Origin: Ustilago trichophora
Taxonomy: Eukaryota > Basidiomycota > Ustilaginomycetes > Ustilaginales > Ustilaginaceae
Reading direction: 5' to 3'
Assembly (NCBI GenBank): GCA_900323505.1
Contig: OOIN01000002.1
Span: 1,860,001 to 1,924,000, forward strand
Length of the DNA: 64,000 bases
The notes beneath the pieces are model-generated. The model made no database searches and had not been told where the DNA came from. It saw only the letters and a program-made list of their open reading frames with translations. Positions 1 to 10,143 of this stretch are shown in pieces. The position numbers and the translations under genes were made by a program. The stretch's first letter is position 1; every line of letters begins with the position of its first letter.

Positions 1-2537
1 AGCATCTCGAGCGTCGCAGTCGCGCAACACTCATCGTTTGCCCTTTGTCCGTAGTTTCAAACTGGGAGGAACAGTTCAAGGAGCACTGGGCAAGGCGCAA
101 GAGGCCCAGCATCTACATTTATCACGGTCCCTCGCGCGCCACCAACATCAAGTGGATCGCCAACCACGACATTGTACTCACAACCTATTCCACTCTCGGA
201 TCCGAGTTCTCGAACCAATCGACGTGGGTCACCGATGACACGGGCAGCAACTCCAAGAAGCGCGGGGGAAGGAAGGGCAGTCCTTCAGACTCTCCCGAAG
301 GCAACGCAGATGGCGATGATGACGATGATGATGATATCTTCATGATTGACGAGAACAGCATCCCAATTGAGGATGAAGCTGGTAAGAAGCGCAAGAAGAA
401 ACGTCGTAAGCCCGCAAAGGAGGCCCTCAACCCTTTGCAGCGCATCGAGTGGTTCCGTGTGGTTCTCGACGAGGCGCATATTATCAAAGGACCAGGAACT
501 TGGCAGTCCAAGGCCGCCTGCAATCTTTCAGCACAGCGTAGGCTCTGTCTCACGGGTACGCCCATTCAGAACACCATTAACGACCTCTTTGCTCTGGTCA
601 AATTCCTCCGCCTCGATCCCTTCACCGATCGAGCTACATGGAACGAGTTCTGCGGCCACAGAGAGAGGCCGGGCCTCAGGGCCAAGAGCAAGGACGATGA
701 ACCGATCGATACGGCGAATCTAGGCCACGTCCAGATCTTGATGAAATTTCTGGCGCTCCGTCGTCAGAAGACGACCAAGACGGCCGATGGCAAGCAGATC
801 CTCACATTGCCGCCAAAGCTGAGCAAGACCGAGTATCTCGACTTTGAAGAGGCAGAGAAGGCGCGATATCAGGCGCTCCACGACCGCTACCGAGAGGAAT
901 TCGAGGAGGTGATGGCAAAAGATACGGTCAACAACAACTACGCCACTATCTTGCACGAGATCCTAAATCTCCGAATGACGTGCGACCACCCATCTATGGT
1001 AGACGCCAGCAAAGATGCCAAACGCATGGGAGCAGGAGCGGATCTGTCCGAGGCCATCAAACAGGATGGTCTCAGTCGAGAGCGTGCGGCGATTCTCTTC
1101 ATCCTCTTCCGCGATAGTGAGATGGCATACTGTTCCGAATGTCAGGCGGATCTGTCGCTCAGCGTTGACCGCGATACGACGGGCAATGATGCGCAAGAAT
1201 TGTCAGATGCACTCGACATCGCTGCTTCCGACTCTCACAACGGAAAGCGACCCGCGAAACGGACCAGGATTGAGCCTGGATTCCGTTCAGAAACACACTC
1301 TGCCGCCATGTCTGCAAGCATGTCAAGGAATGGCATCGACACTCCAGCAGAAGGTGCTGCGCGTCCTGTGATGACACGATGCCAGCACATCTTTTGTTCG
1401 AACTGCTTCCGTCGCACGATCGGATTTCCGTGGCCGGACGTGACTGCCTCTGACGTAGGTTCTTGCCCCACCTGCCGCACTTCACTTCAGCTCGTGGTCG
1501 ATGCCATCGAACTCGAGCCAACCGACTTTGTTGGCTTGAACGATGATCAGGCCGAGCGCGTGGCGGACGGAGACGGCGACTTGATCGACGATGACTTGGA
1601 TACGGAACGCAAGTGGAAGAAGAGCAAAGGTGAAGACTCGGAGGTGGAAGGACTTGAGGACGAATTTGATTGGGGCAGTGGCGATGAAAAGGCGCCGCGG
1701 CCCAAGGCACCACGAAGGAATGGTAAAGAATCCAAAGTCCCAGCTCGCGGCCGAGGCGACATCTCGCTGGAAGGCAGAAAGGATCTGTCTACCAAGATTC
1801 GTGCGCTCATCAGCGACCTGCTGCCCTTTTCAAAATGCAATCCTCATTCGGCGCTATATGACCCAGCTGCACCACGCCTGGTGCACATCGATCCATCGAC
1901 ATCAGAAGATGCTCAGGTGCGCCAGGTCGAGGATCCAGTAGTGGTCATTCAACGCCCTCCAGCAGCAGTGACATCAAGCGGTTTACTTGGAAAGCTCGAC
2001 CAGTCATTGGAAGCCCTGGACTCGTACGAGCCTGTCAAGAGCGTCGTCTTCTCGCAGTGGACCAAGATGCTCGACCGGATCCAGAAGTCCCTCTCCATCA
2101 CGGGCATCCGCGTTGTCCGACTCGACGGCACCATGAAGCGCACCGACCGCACTGCCGCCCTTGAAGCCTTCCGCACCGATCCCAGCATTGAAGTCCTCCT
2201 GGTCTCCCTTCGCGCCGGTGGAACGGGCCTCAACCTCGTCACCGCCTGCCGAGCCTACCTCATGGATCCCTACTGGAACCCCGCCGTGGAGAATCAAGGT
2301 CTCGATCGAGTCCATCGTATGGGCCAAACCCGCCCCGTCATCACAACCAAGTACATCATGCGCCACAGTATCGAGGAGAACTTGCTACGATTGCAAAAGC
2401 GCAAGATGCTGCTCGCTGAGACAGTCGGCAACAAAAGACAGATTGGCGGCGCGTCTACATCGCGAGAAGAGAGAAGAGAAGAGCTCAAGATTCTGTTTGG
2501 TGCATCGACAGGTGGGATCGAGCTGGATACTCGCTAA
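1..2537 (+). CDS. SNF2-family DNA-dependent ATPase with RING finger (Rad5/Uls1/Rrp2-like), 5' end outside window
   Basis: The frame is open to the window edge. It starts after the Walker A motif, inside the motif Ia stretch ('TLIVCPLSVVSNWEEQ'), so the N-terminus and ATP-binding lysine lie upstream. Visible parts in order: DEAH box (nt 468-479), motif III LTGTPIQN (about nt 553-576), a RING-type zinc finger (about nt 1129-1480) between the helicase lobes, acidic linkers, then the C-terminal lobe with VVFSQW, RLDGTM, LVSLRAGGTGLNL and DRVHRMGQ. A RING placed between the two RecA lobes is the hallmark of the Rad5/Rad16/HLTF/Uls1 group, which remodel chromatin or stalled forks in the nucleus and act as ubiquitin or SUMO-directed ligases. 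The 'VVSNWEEQFKEHW' context fits Uls1/Rrp1/Rrp2-like members best, but orthology is not settled without the N-terminus. It ends in TAA and converges on the MTAP gene about 300 bp away. Confidence 0.9.
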   Translation, partial: HLERRSRATLIVCPLSVVSNWEEQFKEHWARRKRPSIYIYHGPSRATNIKWIANHDIVLTTYSTLGSEFSNQSTWVTDDTGSNSKKRGGRKGSPSDSPEGNADGDDDDDDDIFMIDENSIPIEDEAGKKRKKKRRKPAKEALNPLQRIEWFRVVLDEAHIIKGPGTWQSKAACNLSAQRRLCLTGTPIQNTINDLFALVKFLRLDPFTDRATWNEFCGHRERPGLRAKSKDDEPIDTANLGHVQILMKFLALRRQKTTKTADGKQILTLPPKLSKTEYLDFEEAEKARYQALHDRYREEFEEVMAKDTVNNNYATILHEILNLRMTCDHPSMVDASKDAKRMGAGADLSEAIKQDGLSRERAAILFILFRDSEMAYCSECQADLSLSVDRDTTGNDAQELSDALDIAASDSHNGKRPAKRTRIEPGFRSETHSAAMSASMSRNGIDTPAEGAARPVMTRCQHIFCSNCFRRTIGFPWPDVTASDVGSCPTCRTSLQLVVDAIELEPTDFVGLNDDQAERVADGDGDLIDDDLDTERKWKKSKGEDSEVEGLEDEFDWGSGDEKAPRPKAPRRNGKESKVPARGRGDISLEGRKDLSTKIRALISDLLPFSKCNPHSALYDPAAPRLVHIDPSTSEDAQVRQVEDPVVVIQRPPAAVTSSGLLGKLDQSLEALDSYEPVKSVVFSQWTKMLDRIQKSLSITGIRVVRLDGTMKRTDRTAALEAFRTDPSIEVLLVSLRAGGTGLNLVTACRAYLMDPYWNPAVENQGLDRVHRMGQTRPVITTKYIMRHSIEENLLRLQKRKMLLAETVGNKRQIGGASTSREERREELKILFGASTGGIELDTR

Positions 2538-2843
2538 GATAGACGCTCGTTCGAGCATCGATTGTTCGTACTGTACAGATTTGGTTATCGCAGAAAGGGT
2601 AAAAGGCTTGTCCGTGTAGTAATAATATAGCGTGAAATTTTTTTTATTGCATCCCTCGTTTCTCGTGGGCGAGTGTGACTCTGTGCTTGTGAGAGATGAC
2701 ATGAGATGAAGCGACTCGCGTTTTGGGGCGACCAGTTGATGGTCCACCATGGAACATTGTATAGGTTTATTATCTACATTTCTAACTTCCAGCAAAGTTT
2801 ATCGTTTCGTTCTGGTTTACAGCTCTACTAGCTCTATTCGAAT
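2538..2843. other. Convergent intergenic spacer
   Basis: About 300 bp between two genes that end towards each other. It should hold both 3' UTRs and polyadenylation sites. It has AT-rich stretches, including a short T-run near 2639-2646. I see no further gene. Confidence 0.6.
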
Positions 2844-3800
2844 TTACTCCTGAGCGAACCAAGGGTGCAAGTACCTTAAGTTTTGCTTTGCCTTGTCATC
2901 TATGTGTTCTGCTCTTGTCATGATGGCGAATTTCATGGTGTCTTTGATTGATTTGATAGCGTGGCTATTTTGTTGGTCTTTGATATGTGACCAGATTGTA
3001 TCGAGGAGTGTTGTGGTGACTTTGTTGCTTGCTTCTACGTTTGCTTTTAAGCATTCGAGGACTTCTGCTACGTTTACAGCAGCGCTGGATGGTCTCCAAG
3101 CGTCGTAGTCTGTAGCGGTGGCGATGAGGACGTAGTTGATTTCTGCTTCTCTTGCTAGTTTTGCTTCTGGTAGGACTGACATGTTGATGATGTCGCCACC
3201 CCAAGTGCGGTACATGAGGCTTTCTGCTCGGGTGCTGAATTGGGGGCCTTCCATGCAGACTACGCATTTTTCAGAGTGAACTTTGACCTCTGGATTATGC
3301 TGTGCCAAAGTTTCCTTGACCGTTTCGTAAACGATGGGTCGCAAAATTTCGCAGAAGGGATCGCCGAATCCAGCATGTGCTACAACGCCAACTTCTTCGC
3401 CAAATCCAAAGTAAGATGCCCTACGTACACCTTTAGTCCTATCAATGATTTGACTAGGGATGACAAAGTCTTTAGGTGCAATCTCCTCTCGAAGACTTCC
3501 CACAGCCGAAAACGCCAAAATCGCCCTAACACCCAGATGTTTCAGCGCAGCAATGTTGGCAAGATTAGGAACGTTGGATGGAAGAATAGCATGAGCTCTT
3601 CCATGACGCGCGAGAAATGCAACGTGATTTCCACCAGCAGTCTTTGCAATCGTGATAGGAGAGGATGGTGAACCCCAAGGAGTGGTAATGTTGATTTCGG
3701 CAACCGGAGAGATCGAATCCAGCTTGTACAACCCAGATCCTCCAATGACTCCAAGGAGAATAGGCGCTCCAGTCCAAGATTCTACAGTAGGGATCGACAT
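2844..3800 (-). CDS. MEU1: S-methyl-5'-thioadenosine phosphorylase (MTAP)
   Basis: This enzyme splits 5'-methylthioadenosine with phosphate into adenine and 5-methylthioribose-1-phosphate, feeding methionine and purine salvage after polyamine synthesis. The 318-residue protein has the expected family length and starts at a clear ATG. Visible motifs: GGSGLY at residues 20-25, the phosphate-binding RHGRxH at 65-70, the SAVGSLRE stretch near 98-105, MEGPQFSTRAE at 183-193, the NMS substrate motif at 206-208, and ATDYDAW near 229-235, where the aspartates contact the adenine. These match the trimeric MTAP/PNP type 2 family (yeast Meu1, human MTAP). It acts in cytosol and nucleus. A second purine-salvage enzyme (ADAL-like) lies 23 kb away with no evident link. 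Confidence 0.95.
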   Translation of the reverse strand: MSIPTVESWTGAPILLGVIGGSGLYKLDSISPVAEINITTPWGSPSSPITIAKTAGGNHVAFLARHGRAHAILPSNVPNLANIAALKHLGVRAILAFSAVGSLREEIAPKDFVIPSQIIDRTKGVRRASYFGFGEEVGVVAHAGFGDPFCEILRPIVYETVKETLAQHNPEVKVHSEKCVVCMEGPQFSTRAESLMYRTWGGDIINMSVLPEAKLAREAEINYVLIATATDYDAWRPSSAAVNVAEVLECLKANVEASNKVTTTLLDTIWSHIKDQQNSHAIKSIKDTMKFAIMTRAEHIDDKAKQNLRYLHPWFAQE

Positions 3801-4272
3801 TCTACGATTCAGCGTTCGTTGGCAGATCTGACGGTATAGAGACGGTGATGAGAATCAGAAAGATAACGAGGGTGCACGGAGAAGACTGGAGACCATAAGT
3901 CACCTTTTAAAACCAAGCTTAAGTAGGACAAGAAGAAAAAAGAAAGAAAAAAAGGGGGGAACGGGCCACAAAAATGAGGCTCTTTGTGGGCCTAGCGTCT
4001 ACTACCGACTTTTTTTAGGTTATTTCTTCAAGAACGTGCACAAAGACTGCAGATCTCCCGATTTCAAGATGCTTTCTCGCGTGTTGCTGATGACACTTGA
4101 TCTCGTTCCAGAGGCACAGACTATATACGCAGCAGCATGACAAAGAAAATTGTAAGGGGAAAGAGTGTGGTGCTTTGGGGTATCTCATTGCGTATGTGCT
4201 TCGATGGATGGTCGATTGAATACGGGTGCTACAGATGATCATGCTGAGATTGCTAGAGCGGAAGAGCTACGC
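3801..4272. other. MTAP upstream region and 3' flank of the GNL1-type gene
   Basis: Spacer of 472 bp upstream of MTAP (minus strand) and downstream of the next minus-strand gene. It contains a purine-rich tract (about 3930-3960, mostly A and G). No reliable coding potential is seen. It presumably holds the MTAP promoter and the neighbour's 3' UTR. Confidence 0.5.
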
Positions 4273-6723
4273 CTATTCCTCTTCTTCCTCCTCCGCATCT
4301 TCTTCTTCTTCCTCGTCTTCGTCCTCATCCCCATCGCCACCTTCGACAGCGAGTGCGCTAAAGAGAGAATTGGTGCTTCCTCCAAGTCCTCCTTGCTCCT
4401 CTTCCTCCTCTTCTTCATCTTCGTCATCATCCTCCACCGCACCGAAATCAAACCTAACCTTCCTTGCGATGGCCTCGTCAAAGTCGCTCTCCACTTGTTC
4501 CTCATCTTCGTCTTTCTTGTCCTCCTCCTCGCCTTCGTGTTCATCTTCATCATCGGGGTTGGGAGCCGTAAGAAGATCCCCGCTGTCCCCTTCCGCCGCT
4601 GCCGTGTCGAGCTCTGGAATCCAGATCCCGTCAACCATACTCGTCTCATCTCGATGAGTGGAAGTTGGCGGTCGGAAAGCCCATTTGATCCTCCCTTCAG
4701 CCACTGCACGCATGACCAGATTACCCGCCCTGTTGACATCCCATCTGTTCGCCTTTGCCGTTCTGTAGTTATATCTCCTCGCCACTGCCTCCAAGATCTT
4801 GACTCCCGTCCAGACTTTTTCTTGATCTTCTGCCACTGCCTCCTCGTCGTCATCGGGAGGATATTCGAGCTGCAGCACCTTCTCCAGCGCCACATGTTCA
4901 GCGACAAATCTGATACACGAAGTGATAGCCTGCACTTGCGAGATGGCCAAGATCGCACCCATGACTTGCATCTCCATCCCAATCAGCGAAGGAAACACCA
5001 AACCGGGCGAATCGCACAGTCGGATTTGGCCCCGGTGGGATTCTTCCCCCACAGCCTTCTCGAAAGGAGGAGTGGGGGTGGCGGTAGAAGAGGGATCGTT
5101 GAGGGGGATCAGAAAATGCGTTTGGAAATGCTTTGTTTTGCCTGGGGTCTTGGAGGCACGGACGACTTTGGAGCCAAAAAGAGCGTTGAGTAGGGATGAT
5201 TTGCCGACGTTGGGCTGGCCGATGAGGCCTATGGTGAGGTAGGGGAGGTGCGAACGCGTTTGCTTGTGGTCTTGTTTTGTGCTACTGTCAGGGGCTGGTG
5301 CCTTCTGCGGTTCTTCCGATGGATTGCTAGGGGCCTCGCCGTGCTCTTCCGTATCTTCGAACCCTTCAGTATGCAGCTGTACACGTCGCTCGACGCCCTC
5401 CCAATCCGTGTCGGTTGCGCAAGGTGGCATCCACTGCTTTCTCTTGTTCTCATCCTCCTGGACCACCTTTGGCGGCGTGACAAGGTCCGTATGAGCCTTT
5501 CTCAACGCCGCAAAAAGATCCCTTCTCGAATGTGGCGAGAGGTAAGGCGCAAACCTCGTCCTTGCACCTTGACCTTCCATCCTTTCGAGCTTTTCATAGC
5601 TCTCGGTAGCCACCACTTCCCATCTCGGATAGAGCTCTTTGAGATACGCCTTCCAAGCGTCGACGATGACCTTGGGTACGATATCGGCCTTGGTGAGGAC
5701 GATGATCACCTTCAGCCGCATGTATCGCTCCAAAAACCCAATGAGACTGGGTGGCAGATGCAATAACGGACAGCGAGCATCAGCTAGGACGCAGACCAGA
5801 TCGCTTCGCTCGCAGACACGCCACAGCTGCCTGTATACTTCGATATTGCGCTCGTACAGGCTGCCAATCACAGATGTACCGGGGGAAGGACGGTGCTGTA
5901 GGAGTTTGGCGATGCCGTCCTGTGAGGTGATGCTTGAGACCATTCGACTGCCGCCCATCGATTGCGGGGTCGAGACCTCGAATGCGGCTTTGTCCTGCGA
6001 TCGTGTATGTGACGTCAGCCCAGCAAAGAGAGGGGAAGAGGTGAAAAAAGCGCGCTCGACGACGGCGTCGGTCTTGCGCAGCCATTGTCGAAAGACTTCT
6101 GTCTCTTGGGAGTGAATCGTCTTTGTGTCCATGTCGGTTCGCCATTTGGGTCGTTTGGGTAGGCGAAGCTCTCCAGTCTCTTCGATACCTGTGATACCTG
6201 GATCTCCGCCATCGTCTGCTTCTTCAACTTCGTCGTCTGATGAGCTGTCGTCCTGATCCTGCCCTTTCTCGTTCTTCACAGAGCCGTCGAGCCAGCCTGC
6301 GAGTGGGTGCGAGTCACGTTCGTCTTTTCGACTCTGTTCTTGATCCACAAGACGTTGATAATTTTCTGCTCGAGCGCGGCCGAATCTCGAGTAGTCGAAA
6401 TGTGTGAGCTGGTTGGGGATGGGTCTTGGCAGGTCGGCGTACGAGGCCAGGATATTGAGACGCTCGAGTACGGGAGGGGAGAGCTTGGAGAAGGCCGATT
6501 CTTCGAGTTGAACGGTGCGTCTGCGCGATTCGAACGCAGCTTGTTGGTCTGGAGGTAGAAGGCCAGATCGTCCTATTCTGGCTCCTCCGGCAGCGGCGCC
6601 GCCTCTTCCTCGTCCTCGACCACGCCCACGACCACCTTTACCGCCGCGAGCTTCGTTGGCTTCGACGCTGCCTGCTGCTTTGCGCAGCTTGGCCTTTTGC
6701 GCTTTCGATGGTTTCTTGACCAT
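4273..6723 (-). CDS. Circularly permuted GTPase, GNL1/YlqF family
   Basis: A predicted 816-residue nuclear or nucleolar GTPase. The start was placed at the ATG giving MVKKPSKAQKAKLRKAAG; the frame continues upstream only to a GTG. The N-terminus is basic with an RGRGRGRGRGG-type run. G motifs occur in permuted order: G4-like TKAD (about residue 344) comes before G1 GQPNVGKSS (about 503-511), then G2 TPGKT, then G3 DSPGL (about 570). The segment 'VYRQLWRVCERSD' before G4 and 'FPSLIG' after G3 match human GNL1 better than LSG1, NOG1 or NOG2. The C-terminus ends in long Asp/Glu runs. Permuted GTPases of this group act in ribosome biogenesis; the precise role of GNL1 is poorly known. It diverges from FCP1 across about 1 kb. 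Confidence 0.85.
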   Translation of the reverse strand: MVKKPSKAQKAKLRKAAGSVEANEARGGKGGRGRGRGRGRGGAAAGGARIGRSGLLPPDQQAAFESRRRTVQLEESAFSKLSPPVLERLNILASYADLPRPIPNQLTHFDYSRFGRARAENYQRLVDQEQSRKDERDSHPLAGWLDGSVKNEKGQDQDDSSSDDEVEEADDGGDPGITGIEETGELRLPKRPKWRTDMDTKTIHSQETEVFRQWLRKTDAVVERAFFTSSPLFAGLTSHTRSQDKAAFEVSTPQSMGGSRMVSSITSQDGIAKLLQHRPSPGTSVIGSLYERNIEVYRQLWRVCERSDLVCVLADARCPLLHLPPSLIGFLERYMRLKVIIVLTKADIVPKVIVDAWKAYLKELYPRWEVVATESYEKLERMEGQGARTRFAPYLSPHSRRDLFAALRKAHTDLVTPPKVVQEDENKRKQWMPPCATDTDWEGVERRVQLHTEGFEDTEEHGEAPSNPSEEPQKAPAPDSSTKQDHKQTRSHLPYLTIGLIGQPNVGKSSLLNALFGSKVVRASKTPGKTKHFQTHFLIPLNDPSSTATPTPPFEKAVGEESHRGQIRLCDSPGLVFPSLIGMEMQVMGAILAISQVQAITSCIRFVAEHVALEKVLQLEYPPDDDEEAVAEDQEKVWTGVKILEAVARRYNYRTAKANRWDVNRAGNLVMRAVAEGRIKWAFRPPTSTHRDETSMVDGIWIPELDTAAAEGDSGDLLTAPNPDDEDEHEGEEEDKKDEDEEQVESDFDEAIARKVRFDFGAVEDDDEDEEEEEEEQGGLGGSTNSLFSALAVEGGDGDEDEDEEEEEDAEEEEEE

Positions 6724-7298
6724 TCTTTTGCTATTCCACCCTGATGAAGCTCCAGATGGTCTTGTGCTGTGATGGTAAGGAAGGAGCTTTGTCACAAAGA
6801 AGGCTGTGGCAGCTGGAGGTGACTTGACAATTCACAAATCCTCCTAACAAAAATTAAGGCCCAACTCGTCCAACACCTCCACTTTTTGTGATGGTAGAAA
6901 TAGGATATTTTTGCGTCCCCAGCTCGACTGTATTTCTTTGTCGATGTAACACTTTCGAAGACGGTCAGAAAAGAAATTGAAAGAGATGGCTCGACCGCTC
7001 TTCACCATTTTCAACTGCGAAAAAAAGAAAAAGAGAGAGAGATCCACGCGACGGTCCAAGAGACGAGCTTGTGTCTGAGCGGCTGACTGTTGTTGTGCCA
7101 CAAGATTAGATTTCAAGCTGTTGAGAGAGAAAGGAGCAGAGACACACGACTCATCTTTTTTTACCCTTTCGCATAGCCGCTCCACACGCTCAAGCTCGAG
7201 ACAGCTTCTGAATCCACATATATACTCTACACCACGCACAAAGCCGAGCCATAAAATCCAAAACTTGCCAAAATTGTCCGACGCCCCGGTAAAAACAG

Positions 7299-7320
7299 GC
7301 AAAGCAAAGCAAAGCAAAGC
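7299..7320. repeat. (GCAAA)n short tandem repeat
   Basis: Four perfect copies of the pentamer GCAAA followed by GC, in the FCP1 upstream region. Likely a simple microsatellite. Confidence 0.8.
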
Positions 7321-7587
7321 GCACAGACGATTCTGGTTCCCCGCATCTTACTTTCCTCGACCAAGGAAGCGCTTCATCCAGTTGCTTCCTCTACCATCAA
7401 GGCCAACTTCGCAGCCCCGCAAGTGAGCTCGAGATCTCCTCACCTAGACCCTCCATTCTTCAAGCTCGAGAGCTGGGCAATACCGCGGCTCGTCAATCCG
7501 TTCTTCACGACACGCATCGTAGACCGGCATCCTAATCGACCACGCGTATCTGCTCCCTGCAACCGCAACTTCGTCGACAGCTCGCTC

Positions 7588-7656
7588 ATGTCCCGCCCAT
7601 TTTTACCGTTCACCTGCACCGTTGAGGCACCTTCTTCTTTCCACCTCCGGTCGTAA
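7588..7656 (+). promoter_or_regulatory. Possible upstream ORF in the FCP1 leader
   Basis: An ATG opens 22 codons and stops 75 bp before the FCP1 start. If the transcript begins upstream of it, it could reduce FCP1 translation. The transcription start is not known, so this is inference. Confidence 0.3.
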
Positions 7657-7731
7657 ACCTTTTCTCCCCTCTTTGTTTGCAAAACCTTATCTCTTTCATT
7701 TCGGTACTACCAACGGGACTCGCTAGCAATC

Positions 7732-10143
7732 ATGTCGCAAGAAGAAGAATGCAGGCATCCAGTACAGCTCTTTGGCATGTGTGCCGTCTGCGGTAAACCC
7801 GTCGATGCTGACTCGGAAGAATCTGCTTCTCTCTCCGTCATGCACTCGAGCGCTGCCGTCAAAGTATCTGCCGAAGAAGCACTCCGGCTCGACTCCGAGT
7901 CCACCTCCCACCTTCTCTCGCAACGCAAACTCGCACTCATCGTCGATCTCGACCAGACCGTCATCCACGCTACAGTCGACCCCACCGTAGGAGAATGGAT
8001 GCGCGACGAATCAAATCCCAACTACGAAGCACTCAAGTCGGTCGGCAAGTTTCGCCTCGGCATCGACGGCGAAGAGATCAAGGATGATGACGATGAGTCT
8101 GCGCCCAAGGACTCGGCTGCTGCGCTCAGAGCTTCTCGGGCGTGTTGGTACTATGTCAAACCGAGACCGGGTGTACCACAGATCCTGAAACAGCTTTCGG
8201 AAAAGTACCAGCTGCACGTCTACACCATGGGAACACGTTCCTACGCAAACTGCGTGTGTAAGCTCATCGACCCCGACGCATCCATCTTTGGCAACAGAAT
8301 TCTGTCGAGAGACGAGAATGGAAGTCTGGTGCGCAAGAGCCTCAACAGGTTGTTCCCCGTCGACCACAGCATGGTCGTCATCATCGACGATAGGGAGGAT
8401 GTGTGGAACCGCAGTCCCAATTTGCTCCCTGTGCTGCCGTACGAATTCTTTGTTGGTATCGGAGATATCAACGCGACGTTCCTGCCTACTCCTCCGCCGC
8501 CACCAGGCGCGTTGCCAGATGCCATCGCGTCCACCTCGGCCACCAAGCTCGATGACGCGTCGAGTCTCGCTTCCTCCTCATCAACTGCGTCTGGCTCCGC
8601 CGATGCCACTGCAAGCAACGGCACCAGCCAAGCAGCGACACCAGAGACAGTGGTCGAGGAGGCCGTGCAGAAAGCAGAAGCAGAAGGCCACACCAAGGAG
8701 GAACTGCAAGCTGTTCGCGAAGCCGCCGCACACTTTGCAGCGCAAACCGAGAAGCTGCAGAGCAAGCTGGCTGAACAGCGAGAAGCAAGACCGCTAGCCA
8801 AGATGCAAGAGGCTCTCGATGAAAAGTTAGGCAAGCATAATGGCGCCTCACGGTCTGGCACTGCTACGCCCAATGGCAACGCTGAAGGATCACCGCCGCT
8901 GTCTGCTGGTGGCGAGAGCAGTAGCGGCAGCGGCAGCGGTAGCGAAAGCCCGGCAAGTGAGCCAAGCTCCGAATCAGCAGCAGCAGCAGCAGCAGCAGCA
9001 ACAACACCAGAGGACAAGCCGGAAGCAGCATCGAGCAGCACAACTTCACCATCGAGCACAACACTCCCACCACTTCCGCCACCGCCCCCTCCACTGCCCC
9101 CACACCGCTCTCACGCGGTTCTAGTGGACGACGATACCGAGCTCGACCGGGTCCTCTCCATCCTCGACTCACTCCACACCGAATGGTATTCCAAGTACGA
9201 CCAGATGCAAGCGCATCCCAAACCACAGCCCGCGTCAGACCCCACGATCCAGAAACCCTCCGTGGTTGATCTCATTGGCGCCAAGAAAGCTGACGTCCTG
9301 CGCGGCTGCACCATCGTCTTTTCCAGCATGATCCCTTTCGGCCACGATCCCGAGAAATCAGACCTCTGGGCCATGGCGAGAGAATTTGGCGCCACTCCAG
9401 CATCCGAGATCGAACCTGGCGTCACAACGCACGTCGTTGCGGCGAGACCGGGGACGGCCAAAGTGCACCAGGCACTGCGGCTCGCACAGAAGAGCAGAAA
9501 TGGCAACGCAGCATTGGAAGTCGTCTGGCCGAGCTGGTTTCACGTCTCCGCGTCGCGGTGGGCGAGGCAGGATGAGGCGCTGTACCGCATTTCGGTCTCG
9601 GAAAACACCCTGGCATCTGCTTCAGCCGCCGCGGCGGAAGCAGCGACGGCGGAGAAGTCCGAAGTCAAACCCAAGGCAAATGCGACGACCAACGGCGAGA
9701 GCAGCAACAGCAGCAGCACAACTCATCCTGCAGACGTCGACAAAGCATCCGGAGGAGAGGAAACCGAAACGCTCTTCGAAAGCGAACTAGTCGACATGGA
9801 CTGGGGTGCTGCAGCTGACGAAGTAGACGCCTACCTCGACAGCGCCACTACGGCGAGCAATACCTCTTCGCCTTCACCGTCGATGCTCGCAGCCGACGCC
9901 GACTTTGGGGATGTCGAAGAAGCGGATGCTCTCGAGGACGGTGGATCCAGTCGAAAGCGCGCGAGGATGGACGAAGATGATGATGATAATCCGAAAGAAG
10001 AAAGCGTGCGAGATGCGGCATTGAAGAAGCACCGATCCGAGGCGGCAGCAGACGCGACAACAACAGACGTCGACGATGACGACGATGACAACTTCTTGGA
10101 TGATCTGGCTAACGAGCTGGATGGACAGCTGGATAACGAGTAG
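7732..10143 (+). CDS. FCP1: RNA polymerase II CTD phosphatase FCP1
   Basis: A nuclear Ser/Thr phosphatase that removes phosphate from the Rpb1 C-terminal repeats so that polymerase II can be recycled. The protein has 803 residues from a clear ATG. The N-terminus has a C-x-H ... C-x2-C motif (C7, H9, C17, C20) typical of Fcp1. The catalytic DxDxT is D72-L-D74-Q-T76 (VDLDQTVIHA), and a second acidic motif VIIDD with D219/D220 completes the FCPH domain (about 65-250). A long Ser/Ala/Pro-rich linker includes a poly-Ala run encoded by GCA repeats (about nt 8978-9000) and poly-Pro near residue 450. A BRCT domain follows (about 513-625, with VVWPSWF). The acidic tail ends in DDLANELDGQLDNE, like the TFIIF-binding tails of other Fcp1 proteins. 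The order FCPH-BRCT-acidic tail makes this call firm. Confidence 0.95.
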   Translation: MSQEEECRHPVQLFGMCAVCGKPVDADSEESASLSVMHSSAAVKVSAEEALRLDSESTSHLLSQRKLALIVDLDQTVIHATVDPTVGEWMRDESNPNYEALKSVGKFRLGIDGEEIKDDDDESAPKDSAAALRASRACWYYVKPRPGVPQILKQLSEKYQLHVYTMGTRSYANCVCKLIDPDASIFGNRILSRDENGSLVRKSLNRLFPVDHSMVVIIDDREDVWNRSPNLLPVLPYEFFVGIGDINATFLPTPPPPPGALPDAIASTSATKLDDASSLASSSSTASGSADATASNGTSQAATPETVVEEAVQKAEAEGHTKEELQAVREAAAHFAAQTEKLQSKLAEQREARPLAKMQEALDEKLGKHNGASRSGTATPNGNAEGSPPLSAGGESSSGSGSGSESPASEPSSESAAAAAAAATTPEDKPEAASSSTTSPSSTTLPPLPPPPPPLPPHRSHAVLVDDDTELDRVLSILDSLHTEWYSKYDQMQAHPKPQPASDPTIQKPSVVDLIGAKKADVLRGCTIVFSSMIPFGHDPEKSDLWAMAREFGATPASEIEPGVTTHVVAARPGTAKVHQALRLAQKSRNGNAALEVVWPSWFHVSASRWARQDEALYRISVSENTLASASAAAAEAATAEKSEVKPKANATTNGESSNSSSTTHPADVDKASGGEETETLFESELVDMDWGAAADEVDAYLDSATTASNTSSPSPSMLAADADFGDVEEADALEDGGSSRKRARMDEDDDDNPKEESVRDAALKKHRSEAAADATTTDVDDDDDDNFLDDLANELDGQLDNE

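Larger units (their letters stand above)
6724..7731. promoter_or_regulatory. Shared upstream region of the divergent GNL1-type and FCP1 genes
   Basis: About 1 kb between divergent starts. It holds both promoters and 5' leaders. Features seen: a TATA-like CATATATAC near 7217-7226, a (GCAAA)4 run at 7299-7320, pyrimidine-rich leader sequence before FCP1, and a 22-codon upstream reading frame at 7588-7656. No other gene is supported. Confidence 0.55.

Noticed and set aside
6724..6795. N-terminal extension of the GNL1-type GTPase by 24 residues
   Set aside because: It would need a GTG start; the ATG at 6723 begins a typical basic N-terminus.
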